Source of the DNA: UBA1479 sp040221095
Lineage (GTDB): Bacteria; Pseudomonadota; Alphaproteobacteria; Rhodospirillales; Casp-alpha2
Length of the DNA stretch: 64,000 nucleotides
Direction: 5' to 3'
Assembly: GCA_040221095.1 (NCBI GenBank)
Contig: JAVJVP010000003.1
Span: 248,001-312,000 of the forward strand
The notes below the pieces were generated by a model that was not told the origin of the DNA, made no database searches, and worked only from the letters and a program-made list of their open reading frames with translations. This document shows, one piece after another, positions 50,340 to 58,448 of this stretch (position 1 is its first letter; each line of letters opens with the position of its first letter). Both the position numbers and the translations under genes were made by a program.

Positions 50340-50590
50340 GTTTGCCGTCTCCTCTGTTCAGAGGTTCGGGCGCTGTCGCACCGCTTATTGTCGTCGGCGA
50401 ACGCGACAATGTCCACGATGTCCCAGCGCCTGCACCGGGGGCCTAGGTCCACGTAAGGGATGTCGAACCGGGAAAAGGTGTCCGTCGAGACGCCGAGCCA
50501 TCCGGCAGCCTCGTCACGGGACAAATACCGCCGGGGCGGGATGTCGCCCTTAAGCTTAAGGGCCGGGTCCTGGTTGGCGTCCGTCGTCAT
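50234..50590 (-). CDS. AlpA-like/excisionase helix-turn-helix protein
   Basis: A 118-residue protein. RRYLSRDEAAGWLGVSTDTFSRF...YVDLGPRCRRWDIVDIVAFA is the HTH_17/AlpA pattern of excisionases (winged helix of the MerR type). The C-terminal 50 residues are low in similarity and partly reflect the overlap with the integrase gene (106 bp). It probably controls direction of integration or integrase expression. One LKLKG-coding palindrome of the repeat family lies within its 5' end. Confidence 0.8.
   Translation of the reverse strand: MTTDANQDPALKLKGDIPPRRYLSRDEAAGWLGVSTDTFSRFDIPYVDLGPRCRRWDIVDIVAFADDNKRCDSARTSEQRRRQTCVSTNAKARPSGGLRGTTGTASDIAEVLELRIGS
50547..50562. repeat. CCCTTAAGCTTAAGGG palindrome, copy 1
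   Basis: Perfect 16-bp palindrome (18 bp with flanking G and C), within the start of the excisionase gene. Same core as the copies at 50789, 50857 and 50921. Confidence 0.85.
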
Positions 50591-50615
50591 GGTCTTAAAG
50601 CGGTTCCGAAGTCCG

Positions 50616-50702
50616 TTACGTCACGGCACCCAACCGGGTGCACGCACAAGGTTTGGTCGAACCCGTGCCGGAAGCCATGGAGCGTTACGTTACGTAGGGG
50701 GC
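50616..50702. repeat. Segmental repeat unit A, copy 1
   Basis: Begins with TTACGTCAC and ends GCGTTACGTTACGTAGGGGG. The inner part GCCGGAAGCCATGGAGCGT recurs in copy 2 at 51178-51262 with few mismatches. Similarity continues weakly for about 40 bp downstream. Confidence 0.75.
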
Positions 50703-50788
50703 CAAGATGACGTGTACGTATGTAAGGCCCCCGACTCCGGCGGGTTACGTGACGTAATGTTTCAGACGTGGGGGAGTTTTGCGCCCGA

Positions 50789-50804
50789 CCCTTAAGCTTA
50801 AGGG
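50789..50804. repeat. CCCTTAAGCTTAAGGG palindrome, copy 2
   Basis: Perfect 16-bp palindrome; centre 242 bp from copy 1 and 66 bp from copy 3. Confidence 0.85.
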
Positions 50805-50856
50805 ACCATGCCCGTTTGGCGGGTTCCGGAAGGGGGCGAATCGGGCGGGGCCGACT

Positions 50857-50868
50857 CTTAAGCTTAAG
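50857..50868. repeat. CTTAAGCTTAAG palindrome, copy 3
   Basis: 12-bp perfect core, with flanks degenerate on one side. Its centre lies exactly 66 bp from both copy 2 and copy 4. Confidence 0.8.
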
Positions 50869-50920
50869 GCGGTCTGTCGGCCCGGACGGTACGTCAATCG
50901 CGGGGCTGGCTATCGCTCGC

Positions 50921-50936
50921 CCCTTAAGCTTAAGGG
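50921..50936. repeat. CCCTTAAGCTTAAGGG palindrome, copy 4
   Basis: Perfect 16-bp palindrome, last of the array. Confidence 0.85.
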
Positions 50937-51177
50937 AAAAAGCTCGTCCGCGCGCCAAGCGACAGGAGGGCGAAGGCCTTAAGGCAAGCGGACATGTTTC
51001 GCGGCTCATCATGCCGCCCGCAAACCTGTTCTTGTCGCATTTAAACCGTGCTCAACGATGCCTATTGCGAATCGCTGACCAACGGTACGTATACGCGGCG
51101 GGGAACTTCAAACCCGTATACGTATACGTTACGGGAAAGCAGCCAAGTTTCATTGAATTTGAAAATTTAGAGGGCCG

Positions 51178-51262
51178 TTACGTCACACCCTTCTGAAAGG
51201 GGTTTGAACTGGTTCAGCGAACCAGAGCCGGAAGCTATGGAGCGTAACGTTACGTAGGGGGC
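51178..51262. repeat. Segmental repeat unit A, copy 2
   Basis: Starts TTACGTCAC, contains GCCGGAAGCTATGGAGCGT and ends AACGTTACGTAGGGGGC. It is the partner of 50616-50702, 562 bp away in direct orientation. Confidence 0.75.
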
Positions 51263-51668
51263 TACATAAATGTATGTACACAGCACTGACTGCGGTGTGT
51301 TGGGCCGCATTTCTCAGTTAAGTTGCGACCGCAAGATGTGCGGTGTAGTACACCGCAATCTTGGCAAGGAGGCCCGCTGCGCGCCGCCGTTGCATCCATC
51401 CGGCAGCGGCTCTGTCAGGGGATCGACCCCATTCCCGAGCCAAGACCGTATCGCCGGTCAACCGCTCGCATGGGATACTGCGCTCTCCCCTGCACCCCAT
51501 CGACCATGGAGCCTTCGTGCCCCTTGGAACCCTGACCAGGAGCGGAGAATTCAGCTCTCCCTCCATGGACTTCCCATCTACCAACCGTGCGTCGGTTGGG
51601 TACGCGCCAGCGTGCCCCACTGGACCTTATAGATATGAATTTCTTTGCATTATTGGTAAATGTGATCA

Positions 51669-51730
51669 GAATTTCACAATATTATTGACTCTCCTGTGCG
51701 AAATGTATACCCGTGAACACGGTGAAATTC
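51669..51730 (+). promoter_or_regulatory. Candidate cargo promoter flanked by an inverted repeat
   Basis: TTGACT at 51685-51690 and TATACC at 51706-51711 (15-bp spacer) precede the first cargo gene. GAATTTCAC (51669-51677) and its exact inverted copy GTGAAATTC (51722-51730) flank the promoter, a possible operator pair. The spacer is short, so the promoter is tentative. Confidence 0.4.
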
Positions 51731-51745
51731 GCAGGAATAGTAACA

Positions 51746-51976
51746 ATGGGATCAAAATTGGAAAAGCGTGAGAAATTCGTGCGGTTGGCAGAAGGCCGGA
51801 CGCAGGCCGCGCTCGATGCCATCCGAAAGTTGGGCAATCTCTCGAACAGGCGAGCCTACGACTACGACCCCGACGATATTAAGAAAATCATCAAGGCTCT
51901 TCGGGACGCGACGAATGAAATCGAAAGAAAGTTCGGCTCTTCACCTGGAGACAGGGATAGCCGGTTTAAACTTTAG
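51746..51976 (+). CDS. Small charged helical protein, first gene of the defence-like cassette
   Basis: A 76-residue protein, start ATG 51746 with AGGA upstream; a GTG at 51713 would add 11 residues. KREKFVRLAEGRTQAALDAIRKLGNLSNRRAYDYDPDDIKKIIKALRDATNEIERKF is two or three charged helices around the LGNLSNR turn (in pieces: RLAEGRTQAAL, LGNLSNRRAYDY, DDIKKIIKALRD). I recognise it only as a small protein often seen beside ATPase genes; no function is known to me. Its stop is 11 bp before the GHKL gene, so they are likely co-translated. Confidence 0.7.
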   Translation: MGSKLEKREKFVRLAEGRTQAALDAIRKLGNLSNRRAYDYDPDDIKKIIKALRDATNEIERKFGSSPGDRDSRFKL

Positions 51977-51987
51977 GGGTGGCCTTC

Positions 51988-53853
51988 ATGAAACCTGAAC
52001 CGCTCACGATTGACGACAAGCGCTTTCTGATCAACCGACTGATTAGACAGGCGCCTACCGGAACACTCGTTCGAGAGTTCTTCAAGAATGCTGATGAAAA
52101 CGCGGCGCTTGCGCCATACGACAATCGCAAAATCCTGATTTACCCGGTCATGATCGAAGGTGTTCGGAAAGTTGCATTCTGGAACACCGGCGTTGGCATG
52201 GACGATACAGAACTCAAGAAGGCCACCAATCTCTCATCTTCGATCAACAAGAAAATGGCCCTGGACGAGAACTTCGGCATCGGTGCCAAGGTTTCCGGCC
52301 TAACGGTTTCTCCCGAAGGCATACGCTACCGTTCCTGCAAGAATGGTGTCGTGAATGAAGTCATTATCGGCTTTGATCCGGATGAAGAAACCTACGTTCG
52401 CTTCCCTGTTGAACTGCCGGATGGAACGTTCGACACGGTATATGAAGTTACCGAAGCCGCTGTAAGTGACGGCCAAAGCATTGAATGCGATTGGACCGAA
52501 GTCATCCTTCTCGGTGAAACGCCGGACCATGACACGGTAGCTGAGCCTCTTGGTAAGGGGGTGGCGGTTGACCGGAGTTATATTGCGACCACCATTTTCA
52601 AACGCTTTGCCGCTTTCTCTCCCAACGTCGAGGTCCGTATCGACGTTTCCATGACGAAAGGCGGCGGCAAAGATGAAACAGGGAAGACCCGGCAGCTCAA
52701 AACTCTTGAGCAGATCATCGATAAGCTCCCGAGGCACGAGCGCGTAACGTGCCCGGAAGGCTTGATCACGGTTCACTATACCCACGATCCTAAGCACCAG
52801 AACTACAGCCATTCGCTTAGCGCTCTTGCCAATCCGGCAACTGCATCTACGACATTTTGCGCAGTCGTCCATAAAGGCGAACGCTACGACTATAAACACC
52901 GGAAAGCTTGGTCCGCCGCTGCGCCGAACTTTGGCATTCCTTTTGGGTCGAAAGTGCTCTCGATTGAAATCGAGATTCCAGATGATATGGCCTTGCCCAA
53001 TCAATACAGGGACGGATTGACCTGGCCGGGGGACCGTTCCCCGTTAGTCGCCGAGCAGTTTGACGACTATGTGCGGGAATTGATGCCGGATTGGGTCAAA
53101 GACGTCATTCGGGAGCAATCGCCTGAGCCAGACGACAATCTGGATGACCTCCAATCCGACCTTCAAAAACTGCTCGATGAATTTCGTGTGCCCACTGTCA
53201 CCCTAAGCCCAACACGCAAACCGTCGGCACTTCCGACTGCTTTCAGCGACGAAGGGACTGATACGTCCGAGCCGGTCAATATGGATACGGAATTTGACGG
53301 TCTGCTGGATGAAATCGACCGAACGGACGAGGACGATCAGCAGCCGAAATCGCAGCGGGCCAAGGAGAAGAAGGTTCGCAAAGCGCCTGAGGGGGCACGC
53401 CCGTCAAAATCTTCGCAGGCCCTCGAACGCGTGCCCAAAATCGAAATCCTGACCGATGCCGAAGAGATAGCTGAAAAGAACCTCAAGGGCCGCGCGGGCC
53501 GGTACTATAAAGACGCACAGACGCTTTTCATCAACGGCCTGTACTCAGTTGTTGACCGCATGGTTGCCGACCTGGAGCCGGATTTGCGGTCCTGCGGCGA
53601 GGCCGAGGTTGTGCGATCAGCGGCGCTAAAGGCTTCGCAGAGGTTTATGGCGTTCAGGGTCGGAAAAGCGGCATGCTACGCGATCAGCAAGCGGCTGGCC
53701 GACGATTGGTCGAGCGATGATCTGGATCGCGCGACATCGCCTGAATCGCTCTCCATGGCTGCCGACGATTACAAGCAGAGCCTTAAAGCAGCGAAGCGCT
53801 GGGCTTCGGACTTCATCAAGACGGCAAGCATCGAAAAGGAAGATGCAGATTGA
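51988..53853 (+). CDS. GHKL (Hsp90/MutL/MORC-like) ATPase protein
   Basis: A 621-residue protein. The N-terminal Bergerat ATP fold has the N-box VREFFKNADENA (E30, N34), the G1 box FWNTGVGMDD (66-71) and the G2 region NFGIGAKVSG (96-103). A middle transducer-like region follows to about 370. Residues 380-470 are acidic and low-complexity (TDEDDQQPKSQRAKEKKVRKAP), and a helical C-terminal domain ends the protein. The ATG at 51988 has an AGGGG ribosome site. MORC-like GHKL ATPases act as DNA clamps in conflict systems. It lies 42 bp before the GajA-like gene; a role in sensing invading DNA is inference. Confidence 0.85.
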   Translation: MKPEPLTIDDKRFLINRLIRQAPTGTLVREFFKNADENAALAPYDNRKILIYPVMIEGVRKVAFWNTGVGMDDTELKKATNLSSSINKKMALDENFGIGAKVSGLTVSPEGIRYRSCKNGVVNEVIIGFDPDEETYVRFPVELPDGTFDTVYEVTEAAVSDGQSIECDWTEVILLGETPDHDTVAEPLGKGVAVDRSYIATTIFKRFAAFSPNVEVRIDVSMTKGGGKDETGKTRQLKTLEQIIDKLPRHERVTCPEGLITVHYTHDPKHQNYSHSLSALANPATASTTFCAVVHKGERYDYKHRKAWSAAAPNFGIPFGSKVLSIEIEIPDDMALPNQYRDGLTWPGDRSPLVAEQFDDYVRELMPDWVKDVIREQSPEPDDNLDDLQSDLQKLLDEFRVPTVTLSPTRKPSALPTAFSDEGTDTSEPVNMDTEFDGLLDEIDRTDEDDQQPKSQRAKEKKVRKAPEGARPSKSSQALERVPKIEILTDAEEIAEKNLKGRAGRYYKDAQTLFINGLYSVVDRMVADLEPDLRSCGEAEVVRSAALKASQRFMAFRVGKAACYAISKRLADDWSSDDLDRATSPESLSMAADDYKQSLKAAKRWASDFIKTASIEKEDAD

Positions 53854-53895
53854 TGTGGGAAACAAGGAATTTGGAAGTTCGCGAGGTATCACGAA

Positions 53896-55704
53896 ATGCA
53901 GATTAGCCGGATCGTCATTCGAAATTTTCGCCTCTTTCGAGAGCTGGACATCAAGGTCAATGATGATCTTTGCTGCATTATCGGCGAGAACAACACTGGC
54001 AAGACCGCGCTGTTCAGGGCTATCCAGATTTGTCTGGATGTGGCTTTGCCCTCGGTCTTCCGCTCCCTCATCCGCGAGGATATTCACGCCGCACTCGATA
54101 TTTCGCACCCTTCTCAGGTGCTCATCGGCATCGAACTCACCGACTTTGCGGGCAAGGTGAACGAAGAAGCGCTGGTGAGTACGTGGAAAACCGGCGCAGA
54201 CCGCGCACGTATTTTCTACCGATTCCGTCCCAAGTCCAGCGTGCGTGAGAGCCTTGGCAACGGTGAACGCGAGGCGGGCACCCTGTCGCTTGAGGATTAC
54301 GCCTGGGAAATCAAGGGCGGCGGAAGCCCCGCAACGGACCTGACCGAGATCGAATGGAACGACGACGACATCGGCGAATCCGTCCGGTTCTCCGATCTTC
54401 AATCTTTCCTAGTTGTCCATCTCCCCGCCCTGAGGGATGTGGAAGCGGACTTGCGCTCGATGCGTCACTCGCCGCTCGCACGCCTCATCGAAGCCTGCGA
54501 GATCGGCCAGGACGAACAGAATGCATTGATCGACATCCTTAATACAGCAAACCAGCAAATCGCGGCTTCAGCGACCATCGCCGAAATCGCGCAAGCCATC
54601 GACACCTCTTTCAAAGAGGTGTCCGGCCCCGCTTTCGCGATGGATGTGACACTGGGGCTGTCCTCGGCCACATTCCAGTCGATCATCCGCAATCTGAAAA
54701 TGCTTCTTTCGGACCTGTCGCTGCAATCCTTCGAGCCTGCGCGTAACGGGCTTGGGATGAACAACATTCTTTATGTCGCCATCCTCATTGAGTACCTGCA
54801 AAGGCGGCAGGCGCGCGCCGCATCCTCCGGCCAACTCGTCCTTGTCGAAGAGCCGGAAGCCCATCTGCATCCACAGCTTCAGGCGGCATTGCTGATCGCA
54901 CTCCGCAGCATTGGCGTTCAGGTGATCCTGACCACCCACAGCACGCAGCTCACCTCGCAAGCGCCATTTCCCACGCTTGTTTCGCTCACACGGCGGGCCG
55001 ATGCGTCTATCGCATCGGGCAACCTCTCGGACAACGCGGAACTTAGCCCGGAGGAAATCGCCGACCTGGAGCGGTATCTGGATGCGACCAAGAGCAATCT
55101 GCTCTTTGCCCGCAAGGTAATGCTGGTTGAAGGCCCCACCGAACTCTTTCTGATCCCGGCGATGATAGAGGCCGTTCACCAGATCAACCTTGAGCGCGAG
55201 GGCATTTCGGTTGTAGCCATCTACGGCGTCCATTTCGGTGTGTACGCGAAGCTATTCCGGGCGGGTGCGCTGGAAAAGAAATGCGCCATTGTTGCTGACG
55301 CGGACCTCGTTCCTTCAGATGCGGGCGAGGAGTTCGATGTGGCGGAGGACGCCCCGGATCTCAATGCTCTGCGCGGCGAATTCGTTGAAGTTTTTGCCGG
55401 AGCAACGACGTTCGAGCGCGAGCTTGTATCGGCGCATACGCTTCCGATGCTGATCGAAACCACCCGCAGCCTCGGAGCGCCGAAAATCACGGCACGTCTC
55501 GAGAACGGGCTTCAGCAGCTCAATAACGGCGGCCTTACGCCTGACCAACAGGCGGCTTTGCTTGTCGATCTGGGTACGTCCGTCCTCAATACCGCCAAGC
55601 GGTACGGCAAAGCGCGTTTTGCGCAGGTTGCTTCCCGGCATGCCGGTCTCTGTACAGGAGTTCCGCAATACATCCAGGAAGCGCTGGACTGGCTGAACGC
55701 ATGA
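53896..55704 (+). CDS. OLD-family ATPase/TOPRIM nuclease (GajA-like)
   Basis: A 602-residue protein. The N-terminal ABC-type ATPase has Walker A GENNTGKTALF (30-40), the Walker B block LVLVEEPEAHLHPQ (315-326) and the H-loop TTHST. The TOPRIM domain starts VMLVEGPTELFLIP (E412) and continues AIVADADLVP (D468, D470). GajA of Gabija is a nucleotide-sensing nicking endonuclease of this type (578 residues). The adjacent UvrD-like gene, overlapping by 4 bp, makes a Gabija-type pair very likely. Confidence 0.9.
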   Translation: MQISRIVIRNFRLFRELDIKVNDDLCCIIGENNTGKTALFRAIQICLDVALPSVFRSLIREDIHAALDISHPSQVLIGIELTDFAGKVNEEALVSTWKTGADRARIFYRFRPKSSVRESLGNGEREAGTLSLEDYAWEIKGGGSPATDLTEIEWNDDDIGESVRFSDLQSFLVVHLPALRDVEADLRSMRHSPLARLIEACEIGQDEQNALIDILNTANQQIAASATIAEIAQAIDTSFKEVSGPAFAMDVTLGLSSATFQSIIRNLKMLLSDLSLQSFEPARNGLGMNNILYVAILIEYLQRRQARAASSGQLVLVEEPEAHLHPQLQAALLIALRSIGVQVILTTHSTQLTSQAPFPTLVSLTRRADASIASGNLSDNAELSPEEIADLERYLDATKSNLLFARKVMLVEGPTELFLIPAMIEAVHQINLEREGISVVAIYGVHFGVYAKLFRAGALEKKCAIVADADLVPSDAGEEFDVAEDAPDLNALRGEFVEVFAGATTFERELVSAHTLPMLIETTRSLGAPKITARLENGLQQLNNGGLTPDQQAALLVDLGTSVLNTAKRYGKARFAQVASRHAGLCTGVPQYIQEALDWLNA

Positions 55705-57467
55705 TTTCCCTGACACCGGATCAAAGGCGGGCTGTTGATTGCGAGGAGAACATCCAGCTTTCCGCCTGTCCGGGAAGCGGCAAGACCCGAGTGATTATCG
55801 CCAAACTGCTGCAGTTGGCTGAAACGGTCGAAGGTACGCCGCGTTCGATTGGCTGTATCACCTATACCAACGCCGCCGTTGATGAGATTGAATCCCGCAT
55901 CAAGAAGGCGGGGACCAATGCTCTGTTTGAGCGCTGCGAGATTGCCACTATCCATGCTTTTTGCCTTCAATTTATTTTGCGTCCCTATCGTTGGCTCGTG
56001 CCCGAAGTTCCTCCCGGATTCAAAATCCTCACCCGCGAAATGCGTGCCTTTGAGCGCCTTGTTCGTGCTGTTGAAGATGAGATCGGGCGGCCCGTGCAAT
56101 TTCGGACCTTCGAGGATTACGCCTCGATTCGAATGGCCCTGGATGGATCGCCCGCAGGGACCGGGATCGAAGGCGGCATTGTCACCGATGCATCCGCACG
56201 CCGGTATTGGGACTTGGTACGTCAGGCTGGGTACATCGACTTTTCGATGATCTTGTATTATTCGCACGCTATCCTGAGTGCGCACGACTTTATCGCAGAA
56301 GGGCTTTCTTCCCGGTTCTCCTGGCTGCTTGTCGATGAATTTCAGGACACTACGGACATCCAGATAGAAATCCTCAAGCTGCTCAATGCACGCCTGCACA
56401 CCCAATTTTTCCTGGTGGGGGATGAACATCAGTCAATCAATGCCTTTGCCGGCGCGCGTCCCGATCTGGCCCGCGCATTTTCCGAAGAGATCGGTGCACG
56501 GCAGGAAATCGCCATTAGCGGCAATTTCCGTTCAGGGCCGCACATCATCACTTCGGCCCAGACATTGATAACCCGCAATCCTGCAATGTATTCGGCGGGT
56601 CAAGCGGAACAATACACCGGGGCTATCCAGTACGAGCACGTTGCCTCGCCTGTGAATGCGATCACCGATCATTTCCTGCCGTTGCTGGAGGGCAACGCCG
56701 TATCGCCGGGCAAGACCGCCATCCTCGCTCCGTGGTGGCAACACCTTGTTCCTGTCGCACGCGCGCTGCGCGATTTCGGTGTCCCCGTATTTGGTCCGGG
56801 CGCAAGACCCTATCAGCGCAGCCGCTTGTTTGCCGTCCTTGCCGAGCAACTTGGCGCATGCGTGGACACGGAAACGCTGTTGCATCTTCCGGGCGTTGAA
56901 AAGGCTATATTCCGTGTGATCAACGAGGCGATGGGCTTTAGCCGGTTTGACGTTTTCTCCTATTCGGGCCGATGCACGGCCCTCAAACTCGTTTATGCGG
57001 CCAGGGCAATTGCGCAGGAGCATCCCGGCGGTGCAGCATGGCTAGAAGCGAGCGCCCAGGCTTCCGCCGACATCCTGCTTGCGGATGAATGGATTGACTC
57101 GGTAACAGCGGAAACGTTGACTGGATCGGTCCAGGAGATGATGAGCGACATGCGCAACAGAAATGTCGATGTTGATAACCTCGAAATTTCTGATCTCGGT
57201 CTTTTCGCCAATCCTGATAACGCCATCAAGCTACTCACTCTGCATAACTCGAAGGGCCGTGAGTTCGACGCCGTAGCCATCATTCATGCTAATGAGGGGC
57301 AGATTCCGCACTTCACGGCCAGAACGCAGATGGAGTTCGATGAGGCGCGCAGGCTGTTTTACGTGGGGGTCACGCGCGCCCGAAAGCATCTCCTCGTCGT
57401 TTCAGATCAATTAGACCACCGCAATCGGCCCACACGCTTCATCGCCGAGGCGGGGCTTGTGAACTGA
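55701..57467 (+). CDS. UvrD/REP-family helicase (GajB-like)
   Basis: A 588-residue SF1 helicase. Motifs: Q-motif LTPDQRRAVD, Walker A SACPGSGKTRVI, motif Ia TYTNAAVDEIE, motif II LLVDEFQDTTD, motif III VGDEHQSINAFAGA, motif IV GNFRSGPHI, motif V LTLHNSKGREFDAV, and motif VI RLFYVGVTRARKHLL. It is longer than the published GajB of about 494 residues but has the same compact layout. It overlaps the GajA-like gene by ATGA. In Gabija, GajB senses DNA ends and stimulates the GajA nuclease. Confidence 0.9.
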   Translation: MISLTPDQRRAVDCEENIQLSACPGSGKTRVIIAKLLQLAETVEGTPRSIGCITYTNAAVDEIESRIKKAGTNALFERCEIATIHAFCLQFILRPYRWLVPEVPPGFKILTREMRAFERLVRAVEDEIGRPVQFRTFEDYASIRMALDGSPAGTGIEGGIVTDASARRYWDLVRQAGYIDFSMILYYSHAILSAHDFIAEGLSSRFSWLLVDEFQDTTDIQIEILKLLNARLHTQFFLVGDEHQSINAFAGARPDLARAFSEEIGARQEIAISGNFRSGPHIITSAQTLITRNPAMYSAGQAEQYTGAIQYEHVASPVNAITDHFLPLLEGNAVSPGKTAILAPWWQHLVPVARALRDFGVPVFGPGARPYQRSRLFAVLAEQLGACVDTETLLHLPGVEKAIFRVINEAMGFSRFDVFSYSGRCTALKLVYAARAIAQEHPGGAAWLEASAQASADILLADEWIDSVTAETLTGSVQEMMSDMRNRNVDVDNLEISDLGLFANPDNAIKLLTLHNSKGREFDAVAIIHANEGQIPHFTARTQMEFDEARRLFYVGVTRARKHLLVVSDQLDHRNRPTRFIAEAGLVN

Positions 57468-57659
57468 GCAGCACCAAGCTTTTTTGGTACGGTCACCGCC
57501 ATTCATGATGCCAAGCGCCGCGTTGAGCTTCTGGCGTCGCTCATCGGCCTGCCGCAGCCCATCCCCCAGGATGGGGGTGCCTTTCTGGATTTTCACGATT
57601 TGATCTTACAAGCTTTGTTGGTAGAGGCCTGGAATGGGCCGACGTAAATTCGACACAAC

Positions 57660-57677
57660 TGTGCCCAAACTGTGCCC
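57660..57677 (+). repeat. Tandem TGTGCCC pair near attR, candidate integrase arm sites
   Basis: TGTGCCC at 57660-57666 and 57671-57677, 11-bp period, about 108 bp inside attR. It matches the pair near attL in sequence, period and strand. Confidence 0.5.
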
Positions 57678-57784
57678 GCCCTATTCCGTTTTACCCGTCC
57701 TTAAGTGTCCTTATTCGGTGAAGTGGTGCGACAACGCCCGAACAAGTTATTGATAATACTTAATTTTAGTCTGGGGTTCCCCCT

Positions 57785-57834
57785 TTCGTAATGCGGGGGT
57801 CGGGTGTTCGAGTCACCCAGGCGGCACCATTTCC
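57785..57834 (+). repeat. attR of the tRNA-Thr integrative element
   Basis: 50-bp copy of the tRNA-Thr 3' half with one mismatch (G for A in the anticodon stem). It does not form a complete tRNA. Confidence 0.92.
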
Positions 57835-57909
57835 CTCCCTGCATGACCCAACCGCCGGATTTCACCCTCGCCGCCGCCCGGGCGGTTCCGCGCGGGACGA
57901 TCCGACCGC

Positions 57910-57941
57910 AAAAGAAAACCGGCCCGCGAGGAACGGGCCGG
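57910..57941 (-). terminator. Rho-independent terminator
   Basis: Minus-strand hairpin with stem CCGGCCCG/CGGGCCGG and 7-nt loop, followed by TTTTCTTTT. It lies 160 bp after the stop of the 68-residue gene and probably ends its transcript; it also shields the element from backbone transcription. Confidence 0.75.
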
Positions 57942-58101
57942 CGAGGTTTAACAGGGAGGCTGCCGGGGCGTCCGGGGAGGGAGGGGAGAAGACGCCCCGA
58001 CAATGACCACAGCCTAGCGGTCAGGCCGCTCTGATTCAGTGACCCAAGTCACATTCATAAAAAATAATTCAAGGGGTGGGGCCTGCGTGTGGCCGGGCCG
58101 G

Positions 58102-58308
58102 TCAGTGCTCTTGAAGCTGACGGTAGAAGTTGCGGTCCAGCAGCACCGCCTCGGACAGGGTGCGGCGGCGGTTCTGAGAATCTTCGCGGACCAGAACGTA
58201 ATGAGGAACAGGCGTGCGCTCGCTGCCGTTGGCGGCGACGACCCAGACCATGCGGGGTTCGTCCACCTTCACGAAACGGGCGCCTAGGTCGATTCGACGC
58301 TTCTTCAT
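58102..58308 (-). CDS. Small conserved-looking hypothetical protein
   Basis: A 68-residue protein starting MKKRRIDLGARFVKVDEPRM. A beta-rich core VWVVAANGSERTPVPHYVLVRED is followed by a basic stretch and TLSEAVLLDRNFYRQL. ATG at 58308. It looks like a small barrel or RNA-binding-type protein, but I cannot assign a family. Confidence 0.65.
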   Translation of the reverse strand: MKKRRIDLGARFVKVDEPRMVWVVAANGSERTPVPHYVLVREDSQNRRRTLSEAVLLDRNFYRQLQEH

Positions 58309-58448
58309 TGTTCTTGGGTTTCTTGATTTTCTATGGGGTGACACGGGAGAGCACTTAGCCGCTCTACGTAACGCGGCGGTCACCTGCATTTCAAATTAAA
58401 AATCGGCCCGAACAGCGAAAAAAAGTCTTGCCTGATGAACCGTGGTGT

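Larger units (their letters stand above)
50591..51745. other. Repeat-rich non-coding block of the element
   Basis: 1155 bp with no convincing gene between the excisionase and the cargo. It holds three more CTTAAGCTTAAG palindromes, five TTACGTNAC-type sites, a duplicated segment of about 85 bp, GTATACGTATAC motifs, and near its right end a promoter-like sequence. The part 51300-51660 shows neither repeats nor a recognised gene. It could be a control region, an origin-like region or both. Confidence 0.6.
49243..57834. mobile_element. 8.6-kb integrative element in tRNA-Thr with a defence-like cassette
   Basis: Bounded by 50-bp direct repeats derived from the tRNA 3' half. It contains an integrase next to attL, an AlpA-like protein, a repeat-rich non-coding block and four cargo genes (small helical protein, GHKL ATPase, GajA-like, GajB-like). 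No conjugation, capsid or replication gene is present, so it is a small non-autonomous or satellite-type genomic island. The cargo is less GC-rich than the flanks. Confidence 0.9.
57468..58101. other. Gene-poor right end of the element and junction to backbone
   Basis: 634 bp without a supported gene. From left to right it holds an AC-rich stretch with ACCAAGCTTTTTTGGT (57476-57491, hairpin-like), the TGTGCCC pair, an AT-rich segment, attR and a terminator. Short open frames here have no recognisable similarity. Confidence 0.5.

Noticed and set aside
50587..51012. Minus-strand frame with three LKLKG repeats
   Set aside because: The repeats come from the CCCTTAAGCTTAAGGG palindromes, which give the same peptide in several frames on both strands. 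No ribosome site or conserved domain.
51318..51620. 100-codon minus-strand frame in the island control region
   Set aside because: No ribosome site, no similarity, and composition unlike the neighbouring cargo genes.
57411..57596. 61-codon minus-strand frame at the end of the helicase gene
   Set aside because: Overlaps the GajB-like 3' end and shows no family similarity; at most a remnant.
57785..57834. Second tRNA-Thr gene
   Set aside because: Only the 3' half is present, with a mismatch in the anticodon stem and no 5' acceptor or D arm; it is attR.
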